Part shown: positions 51,593 through 60,569 of the stretch, in pieces
Layout of the letters: the number at the start of each line of letters is the position of its first letter
Position numbering within the stretch: position 1 is the first letter of the stretch
NCBI GenBank assembly: GCA_945870575.1
Contig: CAMBSK010000003.1
Span: 1 to 64,000, forward strand
DNA from: Bordetella parapertussis
GTDB taxonomy: Bacteria; Pseudomonadota; Gammaproteobacteria; Burkholderiales; Burkholderiaceae_C
Reading direction: 5' to 3'
Length of the DNA stretch: 64,000 nt
Made by a program: the position numbers and the translations under genes
Notes under the pieces: model-generated
Told to the model about the DNA's origin: nothing
Database searches by the model: none
The model's input: only the letters and a program-made list of their open reading frames with translations

Positions 51593-54500
51593 ATGCTGGT
51601 TCAAACCATTCGATTTTCGATCCGCCATCCGACGGTGGTGCTGGTATTGGCGCTCATGCTGCTGGCTTACGGCGCTTACTCAACCCGTATTGCCAAGCTC
51701 GACGTGTTTCCCGAGTTTGCGCCGCCGCAGGTGGTGATTCAAACCGAAGCACCAGGGTTTTCAGCTGAGCTGGTGGAGTCCTTAGTCACGCGCCAGATTG
51801 AATCCGCCATGTTCGGTACCGTCGGTGTCGCCAGCATGCGCAGCCAGTCGATTCCCGGCCTGTCGATAGTCACCGTCATCTTCGGTGACGACAGCGATTT
51901 GTACCGCAACCGGCAACTGGTCAGCGAGAAGATGACCGCGCTGACCAATCATTTGCCGCTGGGTGTGGCCGCGCCCAACATCACGCCGCTGACATCTTCG
52001 GCCAGTTCGGTGCTGGGCATAGGTTTGACCTCGGACAAACGTGATCTGATGGATTTGAACGATATCGCTGAATTCACCGTCAAACCGCATTTGCTAGGCG
52101 CCACAGGCGTGGCTGATGTGAATCTGTTCGGCGGCAAAGTGCGTCAGTGGCAAGTGCAGTTCGATACAGAGGCCTTGATACGCCACGGCGTCACTGTGGA
52201 AGAAGTGATTGAGGCCACGCGCCGGGCCAGCGGTCTGCGCCCGGGTGGCTTTGTCGAAGGCGGCAACCAGCGCGTCATAGTCAGCGCTGACGGCCAAATT
52301 GAGAGCTTGGAAGAACTGGCCCAGGCCAAGCTTGTCATGCGCGGCGGTCAGGTGTTGCGCATGCATGATGTGGTGAATATTGTCGAAGCCCCGGCGCCGT
52401 CCATCAGCGCAGCCAGTATCAATGGCACGCCAGGCGTGTTCCTGATGGTGCAAGGTCAGCTCGGTGCCAATACGTATGAAACCACCTTGCGGATTGAAGA
52501 ACGGCTAGCGCAACTCGAGCCCATGCTCAAGAGCGAAGGCCTGACGGTACATAAAAATCTGTTCAGACCGGCCGGCTTCATAGAAACCTCCATCAGTAAT
52601 ATTCAACTTGACATATTGCTTGGCTCTGCCCTGGTGGTGGGCGTGCTGTTTTTATTTTTGTTCAATGCCCGCGCTGCTTTGATCTCTGCGATTGCCATTC
52701 CGCTGTCGTTGCTTGCCTCCGTCATTGTGCTGGTGCACCAGGGCGTGTCATTGAACATCATGGTGCTGGGTGGCCTGGTGATCGCGCTGGGCGAAGTGGT
52801 GGATGACGCCATCATTGACGTTGAAAATATTTTCCGCCGCTTGCGCGAAAACCGCGAACTCGGCAATCCGCGCACTGACTGGCGGGTGGTACTCAATGCT
52901 TCGCTTGAAGTCAGAAGCTCTGTCATCTATGCCACCTTCATTGTGGTGCTGGTGTTCACGCCCATGCTGTTTTTGTCCGGCGTGGCCGGTCGCATGTTTC
53001 AACCGCTGGCGCTGACCTATATTTACGCGCTGCTGGCTTCGCTGCTGGTGGCGCTGACAGTGACACCCGCCCTTTGCTATTTGATGCTGCACCGCGGCGT
53101 GTCGTTTCGCAACGGCGATCCGCCGCTGGTGCATTGGCTCAAACATCGTTATGAAAAACTTCTCCGCAGCATTGAGGGCTCGGCCAAACCGGTGATATTC
53201 ACTACCTTGATGGCAGTGCTGATTGGCATGGCGGCGCTGCCGTTGTTTCGCATTGAATTTGTGCCCGAGTTGCGCGAAGGGCATTACATTGTTCACATGA
53301 CGGCATTGCCCGGCACTTCGGAATCTGAATCGCTGCGCATAGGTGCCAAGGTCATACAAACCATACAAAGTGTAGATCGGGTGAAATCCGTCACCCAATG
53401 GGTAGGCCGTGCGCAAAACGGCGCTGACACCTTCGGCATGCACTACAGCGAAATAGAAGTGGAAATCGGACCGCTGCCGGCCCGTGAGCAAAAAGCAGTG
53501 CTTGATTCCATACGCAAGAAACTCAGCACCGTCGAAGGCAAGCCAGGCGTAGCACCGTTTCCCGGGGTGAGTTTCGGCATCAACACGTTTTTGGCTGAAC
53601 GTATTGAAGAAACAGTGTCGGGTTACGCCGCTGAGTTTGTGGTTGAAATTTTCGGACAAGACCTGGACTTGCTAGACCGGGACGCCAAACTGCTGGCCCA
53701 GGCGATCGCAGCCATTCCCGGTGCGCGCGATGTCACCACCCAGTCTCAACCGGGTACACCGCAACTCGAGTTCAGGCTGGATCCACAACGCATTGCTCAA
53801 AAGGGTTTGCACACCACCGATGTGCTGGATTTGATTCGCACGTTTTACGGCGGTATGGAAGTAGGCCAAGTAGTACAGGAAGGCCGGGTTATTCCTCTGG
53901 TGGCCATTGCCGCGCTCAACCAGCGCACGGCTTTGCATCGCATCCATCAATTCCGTTTTCCCATGGCCGACGGCGGTTCATTCGCTTTGTCCGATGTCGC
54001 AGAGGTGAGAGAGACCAACGGGCGCAGCAAGATTTTGCGCAAGGACGGTAAACGGGTTCAAACCATCACCTGCAACATCAGCGGCCGTGATATGCCGGCT
54101 TTTGTCAATGAGGTCAAAGAGGTGGTCTCGCGCATCGGTCTGGCTCCGGGCAATTACATAGGCTTAGGCGGCGACGCCATAGCCATCGCGCAAGCTCGCA
54201 ATGAATTACTGACCCATGCTGCATTGGCCATGGTCGGCGTCATGGTGCTGCTCTATTTAGCCTTGGGTAATCTTCGGAATTTGTTGATCACTTTTTTGAA
54301 CCTGCCTTTTGCATTGATAGGCGGTGTGTTGGCGGTGATGCTGACCAGCGGCTGGTTGTCCTTAGGTTCGCTGGTCGGTTTTGTGACTTTGTTCGGCATC
54401 ACGCTGCGCAATACCATCATGCTGGTGTCTTGCTATAAAGACCTGGTTGAAATAGAGGGACTGCCATGGGGGCTGGAAACCGCGGTACGCGGTGCTTCCG

Positions 54501-54712
54501 ATCGACTGCCTTCTATTTTGATGACGGCCATCGTCACGGCGCTGGGCTTGTTTCCGCTGGTCATAGGCAGCGGAGAACCGGGACGTGAAATTGAAGGCCC
54601 AATGGCCTGCATCATTGTCGGCGGCTTGTTGACGTCAACCATTTTGAATTTACTGATACTGCCGGCCTTGCTGCTTCGCTTCGGACGCTTCGGCAAACCC
54701 AATTACCATTGA
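51593..54712 (+). CDS. RND efflux permease, HME/CzcA-CusA-like
   Basis: 1039 aa with twelve membrane helices and two large periplasmic loops. The N-terminus (TIRFSIRHPTVVLVLALML, PEFAPPQVVIQTEAPG) and the TM4 segment LGEVVDDAIIDVENIFRRLR match the heavy-metal-like RND subgroup. Charged residues of TM4 are present, so proton coupling is expected. Absence of a Met-rich or His-rich metal motif in the trio leaves the substrate open. No regulator gene is adjacent. Confidence 0.9.
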   Translation: MLVQTIRFSIRHPTVVLVLALMLLAYGAYSTRIAKLDVFPEFAPPQVVIQTEAPGFSAELVESLVTRQIESAMFGTVGVASMRSQSIPGLSIVTVIFGDDSDLYRNRQLVSEKMTALTNHLPLGVAAPNITPLTSSASSVLGIGLTSDKRDLMDLNDIAEFTVKPHLLGATGVADVNLFGGKVRQWQVQFDTEALIRHGVTVEEVIEATRRASGLRPGGFVEGGNQRVIVSADGQIESLEELAQAKLVMRGGQVLRMHDVVNIVEAPAPSISAASINGTPGVFLMVQGQLGANTYETTLRIEERLAQLEPMLKSEGLTVHKNLFRPAGFIETSISNIQLDILLGSALVVGVLFLFLFNARAALISAIAIPLSLLASVIVLVHQGVSLNIMVLGGLVIALGEVVDDAIIDVENIFRRLRENRELGNPRTDWRVVLNASLEVRSSVIYATFIVVLVFTPMLFLSGVAGRMFQPLALTYIYALLASLLVALTVTPALCYLMLHRGVSFRNGDPPLVHWLKHRYEKLLRSIEGSAKPVIFTTLMAVLIGMAALPLFRIEFVPELREGHYIVHMTALPGTSESESLRIGAKVIQTIQSVDRVKSVTQWVGRAQNGADTFGMHYSEIEVEIGPLPAREQKAVLDSIRKKLSTVEGKPGVAPFPGVSFGINTFLAERIEETVSGYAAEFVVEIFGQDLDLLDRDAKLLAQAIAAIPGARDVTTQSQPGTPQLEFRLDPQRIAQKGLHTTDVLDLIRTFYGGMEVGQVVQEGRVIPLVAIAALNQRTALHRIHQFRFPMADGGSFALSDVAEVRETNGRSKILRKDGKRVQTITCNISGRDMPAFVNEVKEVVSRIGLAPGNYIGLGGDAIAIAQARNELLTHAALAMVGVMVLLYLALGNLRNLLITFLNLPFALIGGVLAVMLTSGWLSLGSLVGFVTLFGITLRNTIMLVSCYKDLVEIEGLPWGLETAVRGASDRLPSILMTAIVTALGLFPLVIGSGEPGREIEGPMACIIVGGLLTSTILNLLILPALLLRFGRFGKPNYH

Positions 54713-54824
54713 TCTGAACTCAGATGAATCCGTGGTTAGGCAATACGCCTTCTAACTTGGGAATATTCGGCGTACGTGTTGTCACCTTCAGTCATGGTGT
54801 TTCCTTGAATGGTAAGGCGTCAAA

Positions 54825-55268
54825 TCAAACCCTGAGCAACGCAGCGCTGACCCAACGCGCCAAATCGGGGGCCGACATCGCCCCAGGCTGTCTGGCAATT
54901 TCACGGCCACCCGCAAAAACCGCCAAAGTCGGAATGCTTCGTATGTTGTATTTCGCCGCCAGGTTTTGCTCGTCTTCGGTGTTGACCTTCACGAAGCGGG
55001 CTTGGCCTTGCATGTCTTGGCTGACCTTCTCATAAGCTGGCGCCATCATGCGGCACGGGCCGCACCACGGCGCCCAGAAATCCACCACCACAGGCAAATC
55101 ACTTTTTGCTAATTGGGCGTTGAAAGCCACCTCGCCCAGGTTGTCCGGGTGTGCATTCAACAGTGATGCGTGACAACTACCGCAGTTCAACTCGGCTTGC
55201 AGTTTGTCCGCAGGCACGCGGTTGGTGGCGTTGCAATGCGGGCAGACCAGATGCATTTTGTCGCGCAT
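54825..55268 (-). CDS. trxC: Thioredoxin 2
   Basis: 147 aa from the ATG at 55268, preceded by GAGG. An N-terminal zinc ribbon (C9, C12, C29, C32) precedes a thioredoxin domain with WCGPC (C69, C72) and the cis-Pro IPTL. It is the zinc-containing TrxC type, associated with oxidative and sulfane-sulfur stress. It follows the MBL hydrolase gene and is presumably co-transcribed with it. Confidence 0.95.
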   Translation of the reverse strand: MRDKMHLVCPHCNATNRVPADKLQAELNCGSCHASLLNAHPDNLGEVAFNAQLAKSDLPVVVDFWAPWCGPCRMMAPAYEKVSQDMQGQARFVKVNTEDEQNLAAKYNIRSIPTLAVFAGGREIARQPGAMSAPDLARWVSAALLRV

Positions 55269-55288
55269 GTTTTGATCCTCTTTCAATT

Positions 55289-56164
55289 TCAAAGTGCATT
55301 CAAAGGAATCTTGGCGTAGGCAATACCATTGGCTTCTTTGGGTGGCAACTCACCTGCGCGTATGTTGATTTGCACCGCCGGCAGAATGAGCACCGGCATT
55401 TCCAAAGAGGCGTCGCGCTGGGTGCGCATGTCGACAAACTCAGCTTCGCTGATGCCGTCATGCACGTGTATATTTTTGGCTTTTTGCTCGGCAACGGTAG
55501 TTTCAAACGCAACCGGTCTGTCATTTGGCGGATAGTCGTGGCACATGAACAAACGGGTACCGGATGGCAGGCTCAAAATCTTGCGGGTAGAGGCATACAA
55601 AGTTTTAGCGTCGCCGCCAGGAAAGTCGCAACGCGCCGTGCCGACATCCGGCATGAACATGGTGTCGCCCACAAACACCGCATCACCAAACTGGTAAGCC
55701 ACGCAGGCTGGGGTGTGACCGGGGACATACATGGTATGACCGGTCAAACCGCCCACTTGGATGGCGTCGCCATCGGCAAACAAATGGTCAAACTGTGAGC
55801 CATCAGGCTTGAAATCAGCTTCCATATTGAAAATGCCCTTGAACACTTTTTGCACGCCGCTGATGTGGTCACCAATGGCGGTTTTGCCGCCTAAGTGTTG
55901 TTTCAAATAAGGCGCAGCGCTCAAATGATCAGCGTGGGCATGGGTTTCCAAAATCCACTCAAGCTTCAAACTATTGGTTTTGACAAATTCAATGACTTTG
56001 TCAGCTGATTTGTGGCTGGTTCGGCCCGACTTGGGGTCGTAGTCCAGCACCGAATCGATGATGGCGCAGGCCGAGCCCGGTTTTTCATAAACCACATAGG
56101 TGACGGTCCAGGTGGCAGAGTCAAACATACCGTGGACTTGGGGTCGAGCGAAAGCAGTGGTCAT
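55289..56164 (-). CDS. MBL-fold hydrolase, Blh/persulfide dioxygenase-like
   Basis: 291 aa. Metal ligands: THAHADH (H75, H77, D79, H80), H150, D167 and H209. The pattern matches Blh-type beta-lactamase-fold hydrolases that occur under BigR control and act in hydrogen sulfide/persulfide detoxification, close to ETHE1-type dioxygenases. It is divergent from the BigR-type gene; the palindrome at 56195-56223 lies between them. Confidence 0.88.
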   Translation of the reverse strand: MTTAFARPQVHGMFDSATWTVTYVVYEKPGSACAIIDSVLDYDPKSGRTSHKSADKVIEFVKTNSLKLEWILETHAHADHLSAAPYLKQHLGGKTAIGDHISGVQKVFKGIFNMEADFKPDGSQFDHLFADGDAIQVGGLTGHTMYVPGHTPACVAYQFGDAVFVGDTMFMPDVGTARCDFPGGDAKTLYASTRKILSLPSGTRLFMCHDYPPNDRPVAFETTVAEQKAKNIHVHDGISEAEFVDMRTQRDASLEMPVLILPAVQINIRAGELPPKEANGIAYAKIPLNAL

Positions 56165-56194
56165 TAGCGTCCTTGTGAATTCGTTTTCTATAAT

Positions 56195-56223
56195 ATATTG
56201 ACAAACAAACTATTTGTCAATAT
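56195..56223. promoter_or_regulatory. BigR-type operator between blh-like and bigR genes
   Basis: ATATTGACAAA (56195-56205), 7-bp spacer, TTTGTCAATAT (56213-56223): a perfect 11-bp inverted repeat, 30 bp from the MBL gene start and 40 bp from the regulator start. AT-rich palindromes in this position are the binding sites of BigR/SqrR-type persulfide sensors. Confidence 0.85.
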
Positions 56224-56263
56224 ACTTTTCACACCACCACCCCAAAGCTCAGGAATTCACCCC

Positions 56264-56593
56264 ATGCAAGCCCTCACCTTTGACCTTGAAAAAATGAAAG
56301 CCTCGGCTGCACTGGCCTCGCGGCTGATGAAAGTCATGTCCAACCCGGATCGCCTCATGCTGCTTTGCCAGTTGTCGCTGGGCGAAAAACGCGTCGGCGA
56401 ACTCGAAGATATTCTGGGCATCGTTCAGCCCACATTGTCGCAACAACTCACTGTTTTGCGCGAAGAAGAACTCGTCACGACCCGGCGTGACGGCAAAAAC
56501 ATTTACTACCAGATCGCCAGCCCTCAGGCCATGGCGATCATGACGGTTATGTACCAGCAATTTTGCGAACCTGACACAGGAGACAAAGCATGA
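56264..56593 (+). CDS. bigR: ArsR-family persulfide-sensing repressor, BigR/SqrR-like
   Basis: 109 aa from the ATG at 56264. Winged HTH (NPDRLMLLCQLSLGEKRVGE, IVQPTLSQQLTVLREEELV). Two cysteines, C35 and C101, are 66 residues apart, the same spacing as the sensing pair of BigR and SqrR, which forms a polysulfide bridge under sulfide stress and leaves DNA. It overlaps the YeeE gene by 4 bp. Confidence 0.92.
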   Translation: MQALTFDLEKMKASAALASRLMKVMSNPDRLMLLCQLSLGEKRVGELEDILGIVQPTLSQQLTVLREEELVTTRRDGKNIYYQIASPQAMAIMTVMYQQFCEPDTGDKA

Positions 56594-57027
56594 ACATCGA
56601 TTGGTTGCATTTCACCCCCTGGGCCTCTTTGACCGGCGGCGTCGTCCTAGGCGTTGCATCGGCCATGTTTATTTTGCTCAACGGCCGCATCTTGGGCATC
56701 AGCGGCATTCTGGGCGGCTTGCTGCCACCCAAGCTCGGCGACAGCGTTTGGCGGGTGGCTTTTTTGCTCGGCATGCTTGCCGCCCCACTGGCGTTCAACG
56801 CGTTGGCGCCTGCAGGCTTTGCATCTACCCCGCGCATAGATGCATCTGAATTGACAGTGATTGCAGCTGGGCTTTTGGTTGGCATAGGCACTCGCTACGC
56901 CGGAGGCTGCACCAGCGGCCACGGCGTTTGCGGCTTATCCCGCATGTCACCGCGTTCGCTGGTGGCCACGTTGTCCTTCATGGGTGCAGGCTTCATCACT
57001 GTCTACCTGCTACATCACATCATTTAA
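56590..57027 (+). CDS. YeeE/YedE-type sulfur transporter half (PmpA-like)
   Basis: 145 aa with about four membrane segments and the family motif [11 protein letters not shown] carrying two Cys residues. YeeE/YedE proteins move thiosulfate or sulfane-sulfur groups through Cys relays. Co-translated with BigR and 10 bp upstream of the second half. Confidence 0.9.
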   Translation: MNIDWLHFTPWASLTGGVVLGVASAMFILLNGRILGISGILGGLLPPKLGDSVWRVAFLLGMLAAPLAFNALAPAGFASTPRIDASELTVIAAGLLVGIGTRYAGGCTSGHGVCGLSRMSPRSLVATLSFMGAGFITVYLLHHII

Positions 57028-57037
57028 GGAAACAGCC

Positions 57038-57502
57038 ATGATTACAAACAGCATTCTTCACCGCCTCAGCGAGTTTCTGGTCGGCCTTTTATTCGGCCTC
57101 GGACTCATTCTTTCCGGCATGACCGACCCGGGCAAAGTCACCGGTTTTCTGGATCTTTTCGGCATTTGGGATCCGTCTTTGGCGCTGGTCATGGGCGGCG
57201 CTATCGCCGTCGGATTTTTCGCTTTCACCCTTGCTCAAAAGCGCACCACCAATTTCCTCGGCGGTATGTTGCGCCTTCCCACCAGCAATCAAATTGATAA
57301 GCCGCTGATCATCGGCAGTCTGTTGTTCGGTGCCGGATGGGGGCTTGCCGGGTTTTGTCCCGGCCCGGCGTTGGTCTCCATGGCCTCGGGTCAGCCCAAA
57401 GCCTTGATCTTCGTTATTGCCATGCTGATCGGCATGGTGGGCTTTGAATTGATGGACCGCTTCATACACGCGCCCCGCAAAGCAGCATTCAACCCTCACT
57501 GA
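57038..57502 (+). CDS. YeeE/YedE-type sulfur transporter second half (PmpB-like, DUF6691)
   Basis: 154 aa from the ATG at 57038 (MITNSILHRLSEF). Membrane segments with LILSGMTDPGKV and the conserved GAGWGLAGFCPGPALV with one Cys. With the preceding gene it should form a complete YeeE-like transporter. Confidence 0.9.
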   Translation: MITNSILHRLSEFLVGLLFGLGLILSGMTDPGKVTGFLDLFGIWDPSLALVMGGAIAVGFFAFTLAQKRTTNFLGGMLRLPTSNQIDKPLIIGSLLFGAGWGLAGFCPGPALVSMASGQPKALIFVIAMLIGMVGFELMDRFIHAPRKAAFNPH

Positions 57503-57577
57503 AGCTGGCGTCATACAGGATATGTTCTGAAACATCCAACGCATTCTTCCCTCAGAGATTGGCTGCCCTCGCTGCCA

Positions 57578-59284
57578 GTGCTGGGCTGGGGCCGCAACTA
57601 CAACAAACAAAGCTTCAGCAGCGACATGGCGGCGGCTGTCATCGTCACCGTCATGCTGATCCCGCAAAGCTTGGCGTATGCGCTGCTCGCAGGCTTGCCG
57701 CCCGAAGTGGGTTTGTATGCCAGCGTGGCGCCGCTGCTTTTGTATGCCTTGCTAGGGAGCAGCCGTGTTTTGGCCGTTGGTCCGGTGGCCGTGGTGTCCT
57801 TGATGACGGCAGCCACGGTCGCCGAACACGCCGCCGCAGGCACGCACGCGTACTGGCAGGTCGCCATGACCTTGGCGTTTTTATCCGGCAGCATGTTGTT
57901 ACTCATGGGTTTGCTGCGCCTGGGTTTTCTGGCGAATTTTCTGAGTCACCCGGTGATCTCCGGCTTTATTTCGGCCTCAGGTTTGCTGATTGCGCTCAGC
58001 CAAATGAAAACCATCATGGGTGTGAAAGCCGAAGGACATAACTTTGTAGAGTTGATAGGCGGATTGGTACAGCAAATCACACACACGCACACGCTGACGC
58101 TGGCGGTCGGCATTGCTGCCACTGTGTTTTTATTCTGGGTACGCAAAGGCCTGAAACCGCTGCTGATACGTTGGGGACTGCAAACGCGTTCAGCCGACAT
58201 GAGCGCCAAAGCCGGACCGGTTGCAGCGATTGCCTTGACCACGGTGCTGGCCTGGCAACTCGATTGGCAAGGTCAAGGCATGAAGCTCGTGGGTACGGTG
58301 CCACAAGGTCTGCCGCCCTTGACAACACCGTTGTGGGATATGGCGCTGTGGCAAGAGTTGCTGGTGCCTGCGCTGTTGATCAGCGTGGTCGGCTTTGTCG
58401 AATCGGTATCAGTCGGTCAAACCTTGGCGGCCAAACGCCGCCAGCGTATCGAACCCAACCAAGAACTGGTTGCTTTGGGTGCCAGTAATTTGTCAGCCGC
58501 ATTCACCGGCGGTTTTCCGGTCACCGGCGGTTTTGCACGTTCGGTGGTCAACTTTGACGCGGGTGCCGTCACGCCTGCCGCCGGTGTGTTTACCGCTGTC
58601 GGCATCACGCTGGCCTCGCTGCTGCTGACGCCTGCGCTGTATTACTTGCCGCAGGCCACACTGGCGGCCACCATCATCGTGGCGGTGTTGTCGCTGGTCG
58701 ACCTGAGCATCTTCAAACAGACTTGGGTGTTTTCCAAACCAGACTTCATCGCGGTCAGCGCCACGCTGATGGCGACTTTGCTGGTCGGCGTCGAACAAGG
58801 TTTAGTCACCGGTGTGGCCGTGTCACTGGCTTTGTTTTTATGGCGGGCCAGCCGGCCGCACATAGCCACCGTCGGCCTGGTGCCTGGTACCGAACATTTC
58901 CGCAATGTGCTGCGCCACGATGTACAAGTCAGCCCGTACCTGCTGTGTTTGCGCGTGGACGCGAGCATGTTTTTTGCCAACGCACGCGGCATCGAAGACC
59001 GGGTCAACGCCGAGGTGGCCACACGCTGCGAACTGAAACACGTGCTGCTTCAATGCTCGGCGGTCAACGACATAGACGCCAGCGCCATGGAAAGCCTGGA
59101 AGCGATTTCGCAGCGCTTGAACGATGCAGGCATTGCTTTGCATTTATCGGAAATCAAGGGCCCGGTGATGGACAAATTGCATCGCACCGACTTTTTGCAG
59201 CATTTGAGCGGCCAGGTTTTTTTGACCAATTACCAGGCCATACAGGCTTTGACGCCGGAAGTAATTAAAGTAATTCAGACATAG
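57578..59284 (+). CDS. SulP-family anion permease with STAS domain
   Basis: 568 aa from the GTG at 57578. About twelve membrane helices (IVTVMLIPQSLAYALLAGL; GFVESVSVGQTLAAKRRQ; GAFTGGFPVTGG-like region) and a C-terminal STAS domain (CSAVNDIDASAMESLEAI). It probably imports sulfate or a related anion. Upstream in-frame codons still look family-like (SLRDWLPSLPVLGWGR), so the true start may be a CTG at 57527, which has AGGA six bases before it. Confidence 0.9.
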   Translation: MLGWGRNYNKQSFSSDMAAAVIVTVMLIPQSLAYALLAGLPPEVGLYASVAPLLLYALLGSSRVLAVGPVAVVSLMTAATVAEHAAAGTHAYWQVAMTLAFLSGSMLLLMGLLRLGFLANFLSHPVISGFISASGLLIALSQMKTIMGVKAEGHNFVELIGGLVQQITHTHTLTLAVGIAATVFLFWVRKGLKPLLIRWGLQTRSADMSAKAGPVAAIALTTVLAWQLDWQGQGMKLVGTVPQGLPPLTTPLWDMALWQELLVPALLISVVGFVESVSVGQTLAAKRRQRIEPNQELVALGASNLSAAFTGGFPVTGGFARSVVNFDAGAVTPAAGVFTAVGITLASLLLTPALYYLPQATLAATIIVAVLSLVDLSIFKQTWVFSKPDFIAVSATLMATLLVGVEQGLVTGVAVSLALFLWRASRPHIATVGLVPGTEHFRNVLRHDVQVSPYLLCLRVDASMFFANARGIEDRVNAEVATRCELKHVLLQCSAVNDIDASAMESLEAISQRLNDAGIALHLSEIKGPVMDKLHRTDFLQHLSGQVFLTNYQAIQALTPEVIKVIQT

Positions 59285-59319
59285 GCCGATACCGCTGATA
59301 CCGGATAAGGGGATCGGCC

Positions 59320-59538
59320 ATGATTGTTGAACCTATTGACTTAAAACGCATCAAACCACATGACAACGTGACCACGTTAATGTCTATGGAGATTGGCGAC
59401 AGCATATTCAGCGAAGACGCGAAAAAAGCCGAAAGCCTGCGGGTCTTGTCCTACTATCTTCGTAAATCGCGCAATCTGGACTGGAAATTTGTGTTCCGCA
59501 AAATGGACCGGGGCTGGCGCATCATCCGTACAGAGTAA
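59320..59538 (+). CDS. Small conserved-looking protein of unknown function
   Basis: 72 aa, charged, with an aromatic C-terminus (NLDWKFVFRKMDRGWRIIRT). A purine-rich AAGGGGATC precedes the ATG. No motif recognised. It lies between SulP and the convergent flagellin gene. Confidence 0.6.
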   Translation: MIVEPIDLKRIKPHDNVTTLMSMEIGDSIFSEDAKKAESLRVLSYYLRKSRNLDWKFVFRKMDRGWRIIRTE

Positions 59539-59548
59539 CCGCCGGGCC

Positions 59549-60367
59549 TCAGTTCAGCGTACCTTTCAATAAATAACTGACCACATCCTTATTGATCGTA
59601 TTGGCCTGGGCCAACATGGCGCTGGCGGCCGTCTGCCTGATTTGCGCGACAGCCAGATTCGCGGTTTCCTTAGCGATGTCGGCGCTCATCAAATTGTTAT
59701 ACGCCTTGGTCTTGTTGGTGATCATGGAGTTGGTGAAACTGGTGCGTATGTCCATGATGTTGCCGTAAGCGCCCATGGTCGAGATATAGCTATCGACCGT
59801 GTCCGAGGCAGTACTCAGCGCGGTGATGGCCGCCGCCGCACCTGATGAAATATCCAGACTGCTGATACCTAAGGTCGAGGTAGACGCATCAATCATGGTG
59901 AATGTGCGGGTGTCGCCTGCGTCTATGCCTACCTGGGCCGAAATCGTGGTGGTGCTGCCATCCATCACCGAACTGCCGTCCACCGTGACATCGTCGAGCA
60001 AGTTGGTGATATCAGTGCGTAAACCGGAAAAACTTGTTTGGTAAGCCGCCAAAACGGTAGTGTCGGTTTCTGACGTTGCCTTCAAAGCCAAGGCGCTCAT
60101 GCTGTCAATGATGCTCGAGATGTTCGTCAGCGTGCTGGAAACGTTTTGGATCACCTCGTTGGTGTTGCTGAGGTTGTCCAGCACCCGGGTGTAGGAACCG
60201 ACCTGGGTTTTGAAGCCCATGGCCTTGACCAGACCTGCCGGGTCATCGGACGCCCGGTTGATTTTCAACGTGGTGCTGATGCGCTCTGACGATTTGGCGG
60301 CCAGGGCATTGGCTGAATTCAAAGCATTGGCGTAAACCAGGCTGGAAGCGTTGCTGCTGCTGATCAT
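59549..60367 (-). CDS. Short divergent flagellin
   Basis: 272 aa from the ATG at 60367, with AGGAG five to nine bases upstream. The flagellin core is recognisable: LKINRASDDPAGLVKAMGF near residues 33-51 and the C-terminal ETANLAVAQIRQTAASAMLAQ helix. The N-terminus lacks the usual INTNxxSL start and the variable central domain is short. No flagellar genes are near, so it may be a secondary flagellin or part of a reduced filament. Confidence 0.85.
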   Translation of the reverse strand: MISSSNASSLVYANALNSANALAAKSSERISTTLKINRASDDPAGLVKAMGFKTQVGSYTRVLDNLSNTNEVIQNVSSTLTNISSIIDSMSALALKATSETDTTVLAAYQTSFSGLRTDITNLLDDVTVDGSSVMDGSTTTISAQVGIDAGDTRTFTMIDASTSTLGISSLDISSGAAAAITALSTASDTVDSYISTMGAYGNIMDIRTSFTNSMITNKTKAYNNLMSADIAKETANLAVAQIRQTAASAMLAQANTINKDVVSYLLKGTLN

Positions 60368-60452
60368 GGGGTTCTCCTGCATGCGAGCGGCTTTCAGAGC
60401 GAAAGCGCGACATCTCGTGCGGCAAGAATACGTGCAGAAACAGCGTTTGCCT

Positions 60453-60460
60453 AAACTTTA
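60453..60460 (-). promoter_or_regulatory. Possible sigma-28-type -35 element upstream of flagellin
   Basis: On the minus strand TAAAGTTT matches the sigma-28 (FliA) -35 consensus exactly, 86 bp before the flagellin ATG. No convincing GCCGATAA-type -10 follows at 11-bp spacing, so the promoter call is weak. Confidence 0.3.
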
Positions 60461-60569
60461 GTTTTTTTTACGTTATTTACACTTCTTTACAGGTTTTACG
60501 TTTTGCAAGGCTCAAGTTTCCACTTGCCGGTGTTTTTCAAAACCGGCATGAGTAACAAAAACAGGGGGT

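Noticed and set aside
52748..53659. 303-codon open frame antisense to the RND gene
   Set aside because: His/Gln/Arg-rich shadow; the RND frame is unambiguous.
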